A DNA stretch of 64,000 bases from Spiroplasma sp. SV19. GTDB taxonomy: Bacteria; Bacillota_I; Bacilli_A; Mycoplasmatales; Mycoplasmataceae. The position numbers and the translations under genes were made by a program. The notes beneath the pieces were generated by a model. It made no database searches, was not told the origin of the DNA, and was given only the letters and a program-made list of their open reading frames with translations. Positions 54,062 through 63,492 of the stretch are shown here, in pieces (the first letter of the stretch is position 1; the number at the start of each line of letters is the position of its first letter). The DNA lies in NCBI RefSeq assembly GCF_030060925.1, contig NZ_CP045455.1:1364001-1428000 (forward strand), given 5' to 3'.

Positions 54062-55647
54062 ATGAAAATTAAGATAAAAAGTTTTAGAAATATTATTGAT
54101 GAACTGGAAATTGAATTAGAGAAAAATAAAATTACCACAATAATAGGCACAAATGGTTCAGGTAAGACAAATATTTTAGAAGGGATACATTTTTTTGTAA
54201 GTAATTATAAAAATACCGATGTAGTAGTAACTTCAAATTTTACTTCTTATAGTGGGATAAAAGAAAAAGAATTAATTGATAAGAAAGAAATTAATTTTAC
54301 ATATGAATTATCAGACCAAAAAATTAGAGAAGTAGAAAAATATTTAAAAGAAATAAAAGTACCATTAGAAAAAATTAAAGATAAAAAAATACTAATTAGT
54401 AGATCAAAAACTCAAAATGGATTTTCTATTAGCCCCACTTCAAGTTTAATTGAAATTTATAATGAATTATTTAAAATAAAGAAAGAAGTTATACCTAATA
54501 AGTATTATTCATTAGATGGGGAAAGTGATTATTGACCAAATGTTGAAGAAATTAAAAAGCACTTAGTAATAAATCATTACAAAATGGAAACGTATTAAGA
54601 CCTATATTTGAAACAATAATAAAACTTAGAGATATTTTTCTTGATAGGCCCTTAATTGAATTTATTAATAATGCAACCGAAGAATTTAATGTGAATCACC
54701 ATACAAATATATTAAATTTGGCTGATGAAGAATTAAGAAAAGAAGTTGAATTATTATTATATTTTATTGGCGAGGAAGCACTAGAATATGCACAAGATTT
54801 TTTAAAATTAAATTCTAATCAAACTAATGATATAAATAGAATGGAAAATATTAAAAATAAAATTATTAAATTAGGAAATAAAAAAATAGACGAAATTTTT
54901 AATTTTTTTGATTTATATGCTAAACCTGAAATAAAATTTGATAATACAAATTTATCAATAACCACAGAATTTAATAATGATGAAATTTTATTTGGAGATC
55001 CAATAAACCAACAGAATAATTCAGCAGGTTATAAATCAATATTTTGTTTTGTTTTGCGATATGAATATCTTATTGAATATGCAAAGAAAAATAATAAAGA
55101 GATAATACTAATTATTGATGAATTAGATAAAAATTTGCATCCAATGTTACAATCGCAGTTAATTGCTTATATTAAATCTAGAATTGAAGAAAGTAATATT
55201 TACTTAATTATTTCAACTCATTCACCATTCTTATTAGAAATGGATGAAAAATTTAGTAATTATTATGTTGCATATAAAAAACAAGATGGGAGTCTAAACT
55301 TGTCCTTGAAAAATACTTTTAGTAATAGTGGTGCAGTGTCTAGTTTTTTAGTATTAGCAAAAAAAGTATTAGATTCACATGAAATACTTATGAAAATTAA
55401 AAAGCCAAGATTAGTTATTTTGGAATCAAGTAGTCAAGATGATATTCAAATTTTAAAAGCAAGAGTTAATAAAAAAATTGATAATGTTGAATTTGTTTTA
55501 CAAAGTTCTGATCCCATTATTGGAAAAGATATTGAAAAAGTAATTGATCATCCTAATGATTTAACAGAAATAGAGGTCTTACTTGAGAATAATCAACGTA
55601 TATTTATTTCGAAAAAGGTAATAGATATATTAAAGAATGAAGATTAA
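54062..55647 (+). pseudogene. AAA/OLD-like ATPase (SMC-related), one frameshift
   Basis: ATG 54062 behind AGAAAGGAC. TTIIGTNGSGKTNILEGI is a Walker A of the OLD/RecF class. The C-terminal half has SAGYKSIF (signature), LIIDELDKNLHPMLQ (Walker B) and LIISTHSPFLLEM (switch His). After that there is a 120-residue tail without a recognisable TOPRIM domain. The frame changes once near 54565 (HL, then SNKSLQNGNVLRPIF). Restored length is about 528 residues. Stand-alone AAA_15-type ATPases of this kind often belong to defence or restriction-linked loci; no obvious partner nuclease is beside it. Confidence 0.7.
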
Positions 55648-55817
55648 ACACTCATTTTCTAACAAAAGATGGGTATTCAAACTTTATTTTAACTGGATTT
55701 ATAATGTAAAGTACCATATAGACTTAAGAATTTAGCAAAATACCGCATAAAAGCGACTTTTTATGTTTAAAAGAGAAATTATGTATAAAATAAAATGTTT
55801 TTTTATTTATATATAGT

Positions 55818-56159
55818 ATTTGAATAATTAAAACCAAAACTTCCTTTTTGAAAATTAGATAATTGTTTAAAGCGGTTAATAATTTGTTCTGGTCATCATA
55901 AATTTTCTAATTCATAATTAATATATTTTTGTTGGTTAAAATTAAGTTTTTTCTTGCTCCCGCATTTGCTTCGTTGATATTTATAATGTGATACTGCTTG
56001 CTTTGCAATTTATTTGTTAACTTTACAGCGTTTTAATTCGCGTGAAATTGTTGATTTATGATTATTTAATCTTTTGGTACATTCACGATTTTTCAATCCT
56101 TGAATTTTGTAACTTTCAACTAATGCTCGCTCCTCTATGGTAAAATGTTTATAATTCAT
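55818..56159 (-). pseudogene. IS30 transposase 5' fragment
   Basis: Start MNYKHFTIEERALVESYKIQ at 56159; shares the TAA after CKVNK with the 49137 copy; ends after SFGFNYSN near 55818. Confidence 0.75.
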
Positions 56160-56267
56160 ATTTGTTATTCTTAGCATTTAACACCCTAAGTTTACACTTT
56201 AATATCTATACACTTATGGCTGCACAGCCATAAGTTTTTTCGAATTTACATATGTTTTTAAATTATT

Positions 56268-57146
56268 TCAGTTAATGATGAATTTATTAAATTTTTTAAT
56301 TAATTCATCATAACTCTTAAATTTTTTCCCATAAGTTAAATAAAACTTTTCTTTAATCCAACCATTAAGCGATTCTGTTGGAGCATTATGATTAAATCCC
56401 AAATTTGACATTGATAATTTTAAAGAACTATTATCTTCAATTAACTTCACTAGTTCTGATGCATTTGCTCGGCCACGATCAGTTTGAATATAAATTACTT
56501 GTTCATGTTTTCTAGTTTTGCTGATAACATCTAATAAGACTTCACTTACTAAATATTTATTTTGGGTAAAATCAGGTCTATGTGCAATAACCGTTCCATC
56601 ATATCAATCATAAACCATTTCAAACATTAATTGACACTTCTCATTATTGATAAAGCATTCATTGAATCATGTCCCATCTATTCCAAGTTTTTGGAATCGA
56701 TTAGTTACTGAATAATCATTTTTAATATAATCTGGCCGAATTAATTTTTCATGGCGATCGCTTTTATCATCACGGCTAGTTTTTTTGCTCGTTTTTCACT
56801 TAATTTTTCCAACAATAGAAGTGTTTAATTTTCGGATTTTATGAATACCAACTGAAAATCCTAATTTTTCTTCAACATAAGTTTTGATACTTTGAACACC
56901 AGCTATAATTTCAAATTTACTATAAAATTCATTTATTGTTAAAATAATTTGATTGTCATTTTTGCTATTAACTCTTGATTTTCGAATTTTATTATTCTTA
57001 ATTCATTTATGATATGCTTGGCGAGTGACTGGCAAAAAATCACACATAAATTTTATTGAATAAACAGTTTGATATTCATCAATATATTCAAAAGCTTTGA
57101 TTTTAATATATTTTGAATTAAGAACTTCTGTCTTTTCCCTCCGACA
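56268..57146 (-). CDS. IS3-family transposase OrfB (DDE)
   Basis: Open from about 57146 to TAA 56268 with UGA Trp codons, about 292 residues. It has KLGIDGTWFNECFIN (first D), VIYIQTDRGRANASELV (second D), and GFNHNAPTESLNGWIKEKFYL (E with downstream K/R), so the DDE triad is complete. It lacks its own clear start and would be made as a fusion with OrfA by ribosomal frameshifting. It looks intact and could be active. Confidence 0.82.
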
Positions 57147-57411
57147 TAACTTCTAATTCTTTATTTTTAAGAGCTAACTCTCTTTCTTTTAGTTTTAATT
57201 GTTTTTCAAGAAATTTAATTTTAACAACATTCTGATCATCTTCTTTTAATTCACAACAATTATTTTTTAAATCTTTATTTGTTCATTCATAAACTAAAAC
57301 GGGCACTGATAAATTAAATTCTTTTGCTAACTTAATTGCTGATTCACCATTTTTAAAGCGTTTTACAACTTCCTGTTTTAGTTCATTTGAGTATTTTTAA
57401 TATTTTTTCAT
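57118..57411 (-). CDS. IS3-family OrfA
   Basis: 98 codons. From ATG 57411 the fifth codon is TAA (MKKY*KYSNELKQEVVKRF), so either the true start lies downstream or the copy is damaged. Helix-turn-helix (NGESAIKLAKEFNLSVPVLV) and a coiled coil (LEKQLKLKERELALKNKELE) follow. Ends at TAA 57118-57120, overlapping OrfB; the overlap contains GGGAAAAGAC. Confidence 0.65.
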
Positions 57412-57562
57412 TTTGTTACACCTTCACTATTTAATTATAACTGTTTCTATAGATTTTTAGGTGTAAACTTAGCTGTACCGATGCTCTTTCTATTTGGTCG
57501 TAAAAAGTATAACATATGAATTTTTGCTTTATATAAACTTGCACTTATTATGATAATCTACA

Positions 57563-58153
57563 GGTGCAGTGATACGCAATCTATCAATGGTAATTTAACT
57601 GTAATTAACTTTATTTTTGATATAATATTTATAATAAAAACTATGTTACTAATTATTCAATAAACAATTTTAGAATACTTTTTATTTTACAAAGATAACT
57701 TTTTTAAAAAATATTAATAATTCAAGTTTCTTATCAATATAAATAGATGAAATATTTTAGTTTTTATGAAAATTTCGTATGTTTTTTTGAATGAATATAT
57801 CAATTATTAAATTTTGCTACATTTGTATAATATTTTTAAAATATAAAATTATAAATAAAAATAATGTTCTATACATTAGTTTTGCAATTTATGAATCAAA
57901 ATAAAAATATGAAATGAAGTTTTGCAATTTACTTGTAATTTTATATTTTGTTTAAAAATTTAAAAATATAAATTTAATTGGATTCAATTAAATGAATCAA
58001 TGTCAAATAGACCATACTAAAGAACAAATTAGGTTAGTGCTAAAATTTAAACAATTAGATTACTAATTTAATAAAGGTGTAAATTTATTTAGTAATTTAT
58101 TAGAAATATAATTAGGTTAAAAAAATAATAAAAATAAAGGAGAACAAATATTT
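57563..58153. other. AT-rich intergenic region before the cyclase gene
   Basis: About 590 bp without a supported gene. A short phrase (TTTTGCAATTTA) occurs twice (about 57882 and 57922). The region ends in AAAGGAGAAC, the RBS of the cyclase gene. The promoter is not identifiable against the AT background. Confidence 0.5.
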
Positions 58154-58756
58154 ATGAATAATCTATTAGACAACTTTACAAAGAAAGATATAACACATAA
58201 AGAAACTAACTCATTATGTGTAGATATTCGCAAATCAACAAAGTTTCATAGTAATTTTTCAACAAAAACTGAGCCTGCAAAGATAGTTGCCAGTTTTATT
58301 TCAAAATGTTACTTAATTTGCAATAATAAAAAATTATTTAGCAATTATATATATGCGGGTGATGGAATAATTGCTATTGCATATGGTAATGATAATGCTA
58401 AAGCATTTGAAAAAACTTTGGAAGTTGCAATTGCAATTTCAAAAGTAATAGAAAATTTTAAAGACAGTTGTAAAAAAGTTTTTGATGCTGGAATTGGTAT
58501 TGCTTTTGATAATACAACAAAAGTAAAAGTTAAAAATTTACCTATTCAATATAATAATGAATTATATACTGGTGATTCTGTTGCAATATCTTCAAAAATT
58601 TGTGGATCTATGCCATTAAGAAACAACAAGTACAAAACATCAATTTATATAGGAATGAGTAAAAGGTTTGCAAATAATTTGCTAGAGAAGTTTTCTAATC
58701 ATTGTAAAAAAACTTCTAAAAAATATATTTATTTAGGTGATTCAAATGCTAGATAA
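58154..58756 (+). CDS. class III nucleotide cyclase, Pycsar PycC-like
   Basis: 200 residues, intact, no UGA. SLCVDIRKSTKF gives the first metal-binding Asp (D24) with the D-x-R-x-S pattern of class III cyclases. YIYAGDGIIAIAYG gives the second (D70), and GDSVAISSKI (about 140-149) is the helix that follows the substrate pocket. It is a single soluble catalytic domain without receptor, HAMP or GAF parts. The next gene overlaps by 11 bp and encodes a small transmembrane protein of the kind that pairs with PycC in Pycsar defence, which uses cCMP or cUMP. Mollicutes lack CRP-type signalling, so a defence role fits better than cAMP regulation. The nucleotide specificity is not proven by sequence. 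Confidence 0.75.
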   Translation: MNNLLDNFTKKDITHKETNSLCVDIRKSTKFHSNFSTKTEPAKIVASFISKCYLICNNKKLFSNYIYAGDGIIAIAYGNDNAKAFEKTLEVAIAISKVIENFKDSCKKVFDAGIGIAFDNTTKVKVKNLPIQYNNELYTGDSVAISSKICGSMPLRNNKYKTSIYIGMSKRFANNLLEKFSNHCKKTSKKYIYLGDSNAR

Positions 58757-59305
58757 AAATAATGAACAATTAATTGATTTAAATAAAGTTTTAGAAAATA
58801 ATAACAAAATAAATTCACATGCAGAAACAAAAAGTTATTATGCTTTAGTATTACTAGGTTTGTTATCTGTACCCTTATTTAGTCTACTTGTTGAAATGTT
58901 AAATTTAAAGTTATTTAATTTTTGATATAACAAACTATTATTTACGCTTTCTTTAGTTTTATTGTTTTTCTCTTTATTTTCATTACTGTATTCATTTATT
59001 CCAAGATTAGCAATTAAATTAAAAAGAAAGAAAAAGATATTGGTAAAATATCTAATGATTTTAATAAGGATTATTATCATTACAGATTTTGAGCAAATAT
59101 TAAGTACATTGATTTACTAGAAATTGAAAAATTTCTTAATAATTTAAATATTAAAATAGTTGGAACAATTAGTTTATTAAAGCAAATTATAGATATTGCA
59201 TGAATAGCAAAAATAAAATTTCGTGCGTTTAATATAACTATTATTTTGCAGATGTTTTTAATTATTACTATGGTTATTTTAGCAATAATGTTAGTTTTTA
59301 TTTAA
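58746..59305 (+). pseudogene. Pycsar-type transmembrane effector (PycTM-like), one frameshift
   Basis: ATG 58746 lies inside the end of the cyclase gene. Layout matches PycTM/DUF5706: an N-terminal helix with HAETKSYYALVLLG leading into TM1 (about 31-51), TM2 (about 64-86), a basic loop (KLKRKKK), a cytosolic helical part (YYHYRFWANIKYIDLLEIE, LLKQIIDIAWIAK) and a C-terminal TM3 (ILQMFLIITMVILAIMLVFI). One A appears missing from the A5 run at 59031-59035; with six A the protein is 186 residues. As written, it ends after 124 residues with an altered tail. Such effectors disrupt the membrane when they bind the cyclic nucleotide. Whether the frameshift is real, switchable or an error is open. 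Confidence 0.65.
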
Positions 59306-59472
59306 AAAATTAAAATGATGGTTGCTTAATATGAAATGTTATAAAAGTAATAGAGAGATATTAAAAATAACTAAAATACATATAGTAAGGGATGCTTTGT
59401 ATGAACAAAAGCAGGTGCTTAAGTTGGGGTTCTTTTAAAAATTTTTTGCAAGTATGATTCAAAATTACATAT

Positions 59473-59500
59473 AAAAAGTTTACATTAAGTAAACTTTTTA
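59473..59500 (+). terminator. terminator downstream of the Pycsar-like pair
   Basis: AAAAAGTTTAC / GTAAACTTTTT stem with a 5-nt loop, followed by AT-rich sequence. It could serve both strands, since a minus-strand UPF0236 remnant ends at 59508. Confidence 0.75.
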
Positions 59501-59507
59501 ATTCAAT

Positions 59508-59758
59508 TTATTTTTCAGCACTAGGAATATATTGTGCACCATTACCAATGATAATAAACTTGACATTTTCGATGTTATCGTAGTGTTCGTTAATAAAATG
59601 ATAAATAGCATTTCAGTACTTATTACTTGAAATTAATGTCTTTTCATTACTCATCGAGATAATCATTCGTTTATTTTTAATGCCATTATTTTTATCACAC
59701 TCTCTATTAAACAATGTTTCTATGGCAGTTGTAAATAGTAAAGGATGTTCTGTGGGAG
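59508..59758 (-). pseudogene. UPF0236-type transposase-like gene, 3' remnant
   Basis: In reverse, it reads HPLLFTTAIETLFNRECDK, then MIISMSNEKTLISSNKYWNA and FIIIGNGAQYI, ending SAEK-TAA. It resembles a part of UPF0236 proteins (the G-N-G-A region) without the rest. It comes from a different copy than the 53497 fragment, since the N- and C-parts are in the wrong order for one minus-strand gene. Confidence 0.55.
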
Positions 59759-59760
59759 CA

Positions 59761-59786
59761 AAAAACAGCTTGACCAAGCTGTTTTT
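59761..59786. terminator. bidirectional hairpin terminator
   Basis: AAAAACAGCTTG-AC-CAAGCTGTTTTT, a 12-bp perfect stem between the UPF0236 remnant and the ABC transporter genes, which also end on the minus strand at 59878. Confidence 0.85.
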
Positions 59787-59877
59787 ATAGTTAAATATTT
59801 AATTTATCAATAATATTTGATGTTATTTTACAATTATTATTTTATTTATAAATCTAAAGTATAAGTCAAATTTAGTC

Positions 59878-60813
59878 TTATATTTTTAGGTTTTTATTTT
59901 TAAACAAAAACAAATCTAGGTATCCAAAACTAAATGTTAAAAAGACGATACTTATTGTACAAATAGCGATTGCAATTTTATTAAATCCTAAATATTTATG
60001 TTCTGATAAATACAAAATTTTATTTTTATCTAAAGGGATAATTACTTCATTAGCTATATCACTTATTGAAAATTTTAATGGAATTACTATTAGTGATTGT
60101 AAAGAAATATATTTAATATATTCTAACCCCGTATAACCTGTTGGATTCATATCATAAATTAATAATATTATTCAAGATACTAACATTCAGAATGTAATTA
60201 ATGAGTTAATTATATTTGCAACCATTGTTTTTTCAATTAAACAAATTGAAATCAAGGTATATATTACAATCAATAAGAAAACAAATAAAATAAATTGCAA
60301 ACCATAAAGAAAAACATAACCAAATCACTTATTTGCATCATAACTAATTCCAGAAAAAATTAAAATAATAATTCATGATGGAATAAAAATTATTAAGTTA
60401 GACAACATAATATACAATATCTTCGATCCTAAAATTTGTTTTCTTGATAAGGGCATTGTTAATCAAAAACTAATTTGTCCACCATTAATTTCTTTCATAA
60501 AATTTCTATTAATTAAAATCAATGTAAAAATTGAATAATAAACAAGTGCCGGACTAGCAAATAAGGCTCAATTTAACATTTGTGAAATTGAAATAAGAGC
60601 ATCACCTACTGTAGAAGTTCCTGTTTTAAGATTTACATCATAAATTCCAATAACTGGTGTTTTTACACCTTCAACATGGGATATTAATGTCATTCCCATC
60701 AAAGCAACTGTAATAATTACTCAGAATAGCCCAAAAAATAATATTAGTTTTCAATTAATTCGCAAATGATTTTTTATAATATTAAAATTTTCATAGAAAA
60801 AATTTGTTTTCAT
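59878..60813 (-). CDS. ABC-2-type transporter permease
   Basis: 311 residues, intact with UGA Trp. About six hydrophobic segments; the loop GGQISFWLTMPLSRKQILGSK between TM2 and TM3 is the typical ABC-2 coupling region. The start ATG 60813 overlaps the ATPase stop as TAATG. It forms a transporter with the upstream ATPase. The substrate is unknown; antimicrobial or lipid export is usual for the class. Confidence 0.85.
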
Positions 60814-61517
60814 TATAAAACACTTTCCTTTACATATAATTTTTTAAAATGTTTTTCTAGTTTAGTAATATCAGCATTTTTAATTTCTAATTCTTCTATT
60901 AATTTCCCGTCCTTAATAAAACCAACTTTGTCACAAAGTTTAGTTATTTCTTCAAAGATATGCGAACAAATAATTATTGTAGTGTCTTTGCTGCTTTTCA
61001 TTTTCAAAATTAATTCATTAAATTGATTTTTCATAACTGGATCTAAGCCACTTGTTGGTTCATCTAAAATTAAAATTTTTGGTTTAATCATTGTTGCAGC
61101 TATTAAAGCAATTTTTTGTTTCATTCCTTTTGACATTTTTTTAATTTTTTGATTTGTATCAAGTTCAAAATGTAATATTAATTTTTCAACATAACTTCAA
61201 TCAAGATTTTTCCGAAACTTAAAAATCATTTTTAAATATTCAATTCCTTTTAAGTCTTCATATAAACTAATTTCTCCAGCAACATAACCAGTATATTCCA
61301 TAATTTCCTTACTTTTATCTCATGGATTTAAATCATTAATTAAAATTACACCAGAATCTGGTTTGATAAATCCCATTATTTGACGAATTAAAGTTGTTTT
61401 TCCAGCACCATTTGGCCCTAAAATCCCATATACTTCACCATCATTAATATTAAGATTAATTTTAAAGTTTCCAATTTTTTCACCATATTTTTTTGTTACC
61501 TCATTTACTTTAATCAT
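60813..61517 (-). CDS. ABC transporter ATP-binding protein
   Basis: 234 residues. [20 protein letters not shown] (Walker A), the Q-loop-type [10 protein letters not shown], signature [13 protein letters not shown] (MSKGM, ABC-2 type variant of LSGGQ), [13 protein letters not shown] (Walker B) and [10 protein letters not shown] (switch His). AGGAGGTCATA precedes ATG 61517. Complete and functional-looking; forms one transcript with the permease. Confidence 0.93.
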
Positions 61518-61745
61518 TATGACCTCCTGTTATGATTAATTTGCTAATGGAACTTACTACTTTGTATTAAGTATAACGGATAAAACAAATAATAGTTTAA
61601 TTATAAAAATTATTTTATTAAATATTTTAGTTTAAGTTTGAAAAAATATTAAATAGTAAATGCTAAGACTAGTATGGTATTAAGAGCATTAAATATTATT
61701 GATCAAGAATTAGCACAAAAAATAAAGAAAGAGAGTAATTAAAAT
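61518..61745. other. short intergenic region with possible micro-ORF
   Basis: Contains a 22-codon frame at 61674-61742 (MVLRALNIIDQELAQKIKKE) ending 4 bp before the ATG at 61746; it may be a leader peptide or the C-terminal remnant of an older gene. No other feature is seen. Confidence 0.3.
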
Positions 61746-61982
61746 ATGAATAATTTAAATAATAAATTGGATCATAAGCATTATTGATGAATAAAAAATA
61801 CTCTTTTTCGACATTATTCAAAAGAACAAATTTTAGATGTATTTCATAAAATAAATGTTGCAATTGCAGAGGAAAAAAAGAATCAAGAAATTTTGCCTTG
61901 AGTTAATGATACTGAATTAGCACGAAAACATTATTGATGAGTTAGAAATATTTTGTTTAAATATTATAAATATGAAAATTAA
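61746..61982 (+). CDS. small protein with a duplicated KHYWW motif
   Basis: 78 residues. Two copies of one motif: HKHYWWIKNTLFRHY near residues 10-25 and RKHYWWVRNILFKYY near residues 58-75, joined by a helical linker (KEQILDVFHKINVAIAEEKK). The conserved Trp pairs are written with UGA. No signal or membrane segment. GAGAGTAATTAAAAT before the ATG provides only a weak RBS. I do not recognise the family; the basic-aromatic repeats could bind nucleic acid or lipid. Confidence 0.55.
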
Positions 61983-62060
61983 TTAAGGTTATTAATAATA
62001 TTTGTGATATTTCTATTTTTTAGATATAATACAAGTATAAAATTATATGGAGTTACAGAA

Positions 62061-62975
62061 ATGGGTAGAATAAATAAAATAGAGATATTAAAATATGGCG
62101 AAAATGAGTTTTCAAAAGTATCGTCAGTATCATCGCGTATTAAAGTTATGTTTTTTCAAAAAAAATATTCATCTGAAGCTTTTGAAATATTCAATGATTG
62201 ATTATCAAAACCATTGGTATATATCTTAAAAGGATATGATTATGAAAATGATAATTTTCAGTTTTATGTTGGAGAAACTATTAATTTTTTTCAACGTTCT
62301 AATAATTTTGAGCATTATTATAATGAAGAATGAGTTGAACAGATTATAATAATTAGTTCAAAAGATCAAGAGCAAATATTTAATAAAAGTGAGTTACAAT
62401 ATTTTGAAAAAATTTTTATTAACAAATTAAATGATAATAAAAATATACTTATTTTAAAAAAATAATAACAGTGGTCAAAATACTCCAAATTGAAGTTCGG
62501 AGGAAAAATACTTATTAAATTTAGAAATAGAGACTATTTTAACTTTTATTCAGTTGATTAAAGAAGATTGATTTGAAAAACTTAATAATAATATAAAAAT
62601 TGAGGATATAATTGATTCTGAAATTCGAGATAAAAATAATTTTATTGATATTGAACATAATTTCAATGATAAAAGTGTAGTAAAAGCTTTATTTAATTTA
62701 ACTGATAATTCTGTAATTATTAAAAAGGAACAAAAGTTATGAATTATTTGGAAAATAAAAACATTTCAAAAAAATTAATAAATATTTTTGAAAATGATGA
62801 TGCTCTTTTTAAAGAAAAAGATAAAAACAAAAAACAGTTAACATTAAATAAAGATCTTTATTGTAATTCTGTTTCGTATGCTAGTGTAATATTATCAGGG
62901 AATAGAAATAATGGATGAGATTTTTGAACAATATCAAATAATAAAAATAAATTAAGTACAATAAGAAAATTATAG
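62061..62975 (+). pseudogene. GIY-YIG nuclease with DUF4357-like C-terminus, frame-disrupted
   Basis: ATG 62061 (MGRINKIEILKYG) has GGAG upstream (62049). FQFYVGETINFFQRSNNF (G-x-Y/F-V-G-x-T...R) is a GIY-YIG nuclease core at about residues 70-90. The frame breaks in an A-run near 62456, continues as NNNSGQNTPNWSSEEKYLL, and returns to the first frame at 62739. The end, SVSYASVILSG...NNGWDFW, matches the DUF4357 pattern. Restored length is about 304 residues. GIY-YIG-DUF4357 proteins are probable restriction-type nucleases. Confidence 0.6.
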
Positions 62976-63024
62976 TTTTCATATTTTTATTTCATAGTAC
63001 AATTTATATTGTAGATGACCAATG

Positions 63025-63065
63025 ACACGTGTCAGACATTTTTAAATGTCTGACACGTGTTTTTT
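63025..63065. terminator. perfect 17-bp hairpin with T-run
   Basis: ACACGTGTCAGACATTT and its exact complement are separated by two T and followed by TTTTT. It is unusually GC-rich for the region and contains ACACGTGT twice. It works as a terminator for the GIY-YIG gene or as a protein binding site. Confidence 0.85.
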
Positions 63066-63139
63066 ATATTGGTATATGACAATCATGAAAAATAATTACA
63101 AAAAATATGAAGTAAATAAAAAAAGAGGAGAAAAACAAA

Positions 63140-63394
63140 ATGAATTTTTATTTAGTCAAGAAAAAAATAGAAAGTGCTGTTAATAATACATTATCGCGTT
63201 TACAAGAAGAAAATAAAATTCTTTCAAATTTAGGGAAAATTATAGATGAAATACAAGATGTTAGAAATCAAAAAACCGTTGCTCATGCAAATAATGAAGT
63301 ACTTTCTAATTTTGAAAGTAAAATAATTTATGAGAGTTTAGAATATTTAATTTGGGCAATTGATTTTATTAAAAAACAAATTGTAATTCAATAA
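63140..63394 (+). CDS. Abi_C/HEPN-like small protein
   Basis: 84 residues behind AGAGGAG. The sequence DVRNQKTVAHANNEVLSNFE matches the R-N-x(4-6)-A-H feature of abortive-infection C-terminal (Abi_C) HEPN domains, followed by the helix IYESLEYLIWAIDFIKKQ. It is shorter than typical Abi_C proteins and may be a truncated relic whose N-terminal part is lost. Confidence 0.5.
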   Translation: MNFYLVKKKIESAVNNTLSRLQEENKILSNLGKIIDEIQDVRNQKTVAHANNEVLSNFESKIIYESLEYLIWAIDFIKKQIVIQ

Positions 63395-63416
63395 AATATT
63401 GAAAAATAATGTCAGA

Positions 63417-63439
63417 ATATGGTGCAAGCCATATTTTTT
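63417..63439 (+). terminator. intrinsic terminator
   Basis: ATATGG-TGCAAG-CCATAT with TTTTT follows the Abi_C-like gene. Confidence 0.7.
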
Positions 63440-63492
63440 GTTATAATATGCCTAGGTAGCAACATATATATTAATTTTGAAAAAGGAGAAAT

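Larger units (their letters stand above)
56184..57473 (-). mobile_element. IS3-family element inserted in IS30
   Basis: Terminal inverted repeats: left CCTAAGTTTACAC (56185 onward) and right GTGTAAACTTAG (57461-57472), extended by a shared ATCTATA. It encodes OrfA and OrfB on the minus strand in different frames. A different IS3 lineage from the element at 47788, judging by the proteins. Confidence 0.85.
55818..57562 (-). mobile_element. second IS30 copy, truncated and split by an IS3 element
   Basis: Matches the 5' half and right end of the IS30 at 48141-49221. The 3' half of the transposase is missing on the left (from 55818). Between 'TTGTTATTCTT' (to 56172) and 'CTTTCTATTTGGTC' (from about 57484) lies an IS3-family element of about 1.29 kb. 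The right terminal repeat ends near 57562. Confidence 0.8.

Noticed and set aside
60766-61026. Plus-strand frame within the ABC transporter genes
   Set aside because: It lies antisense to the ATPase and permease, which have complete motifs.
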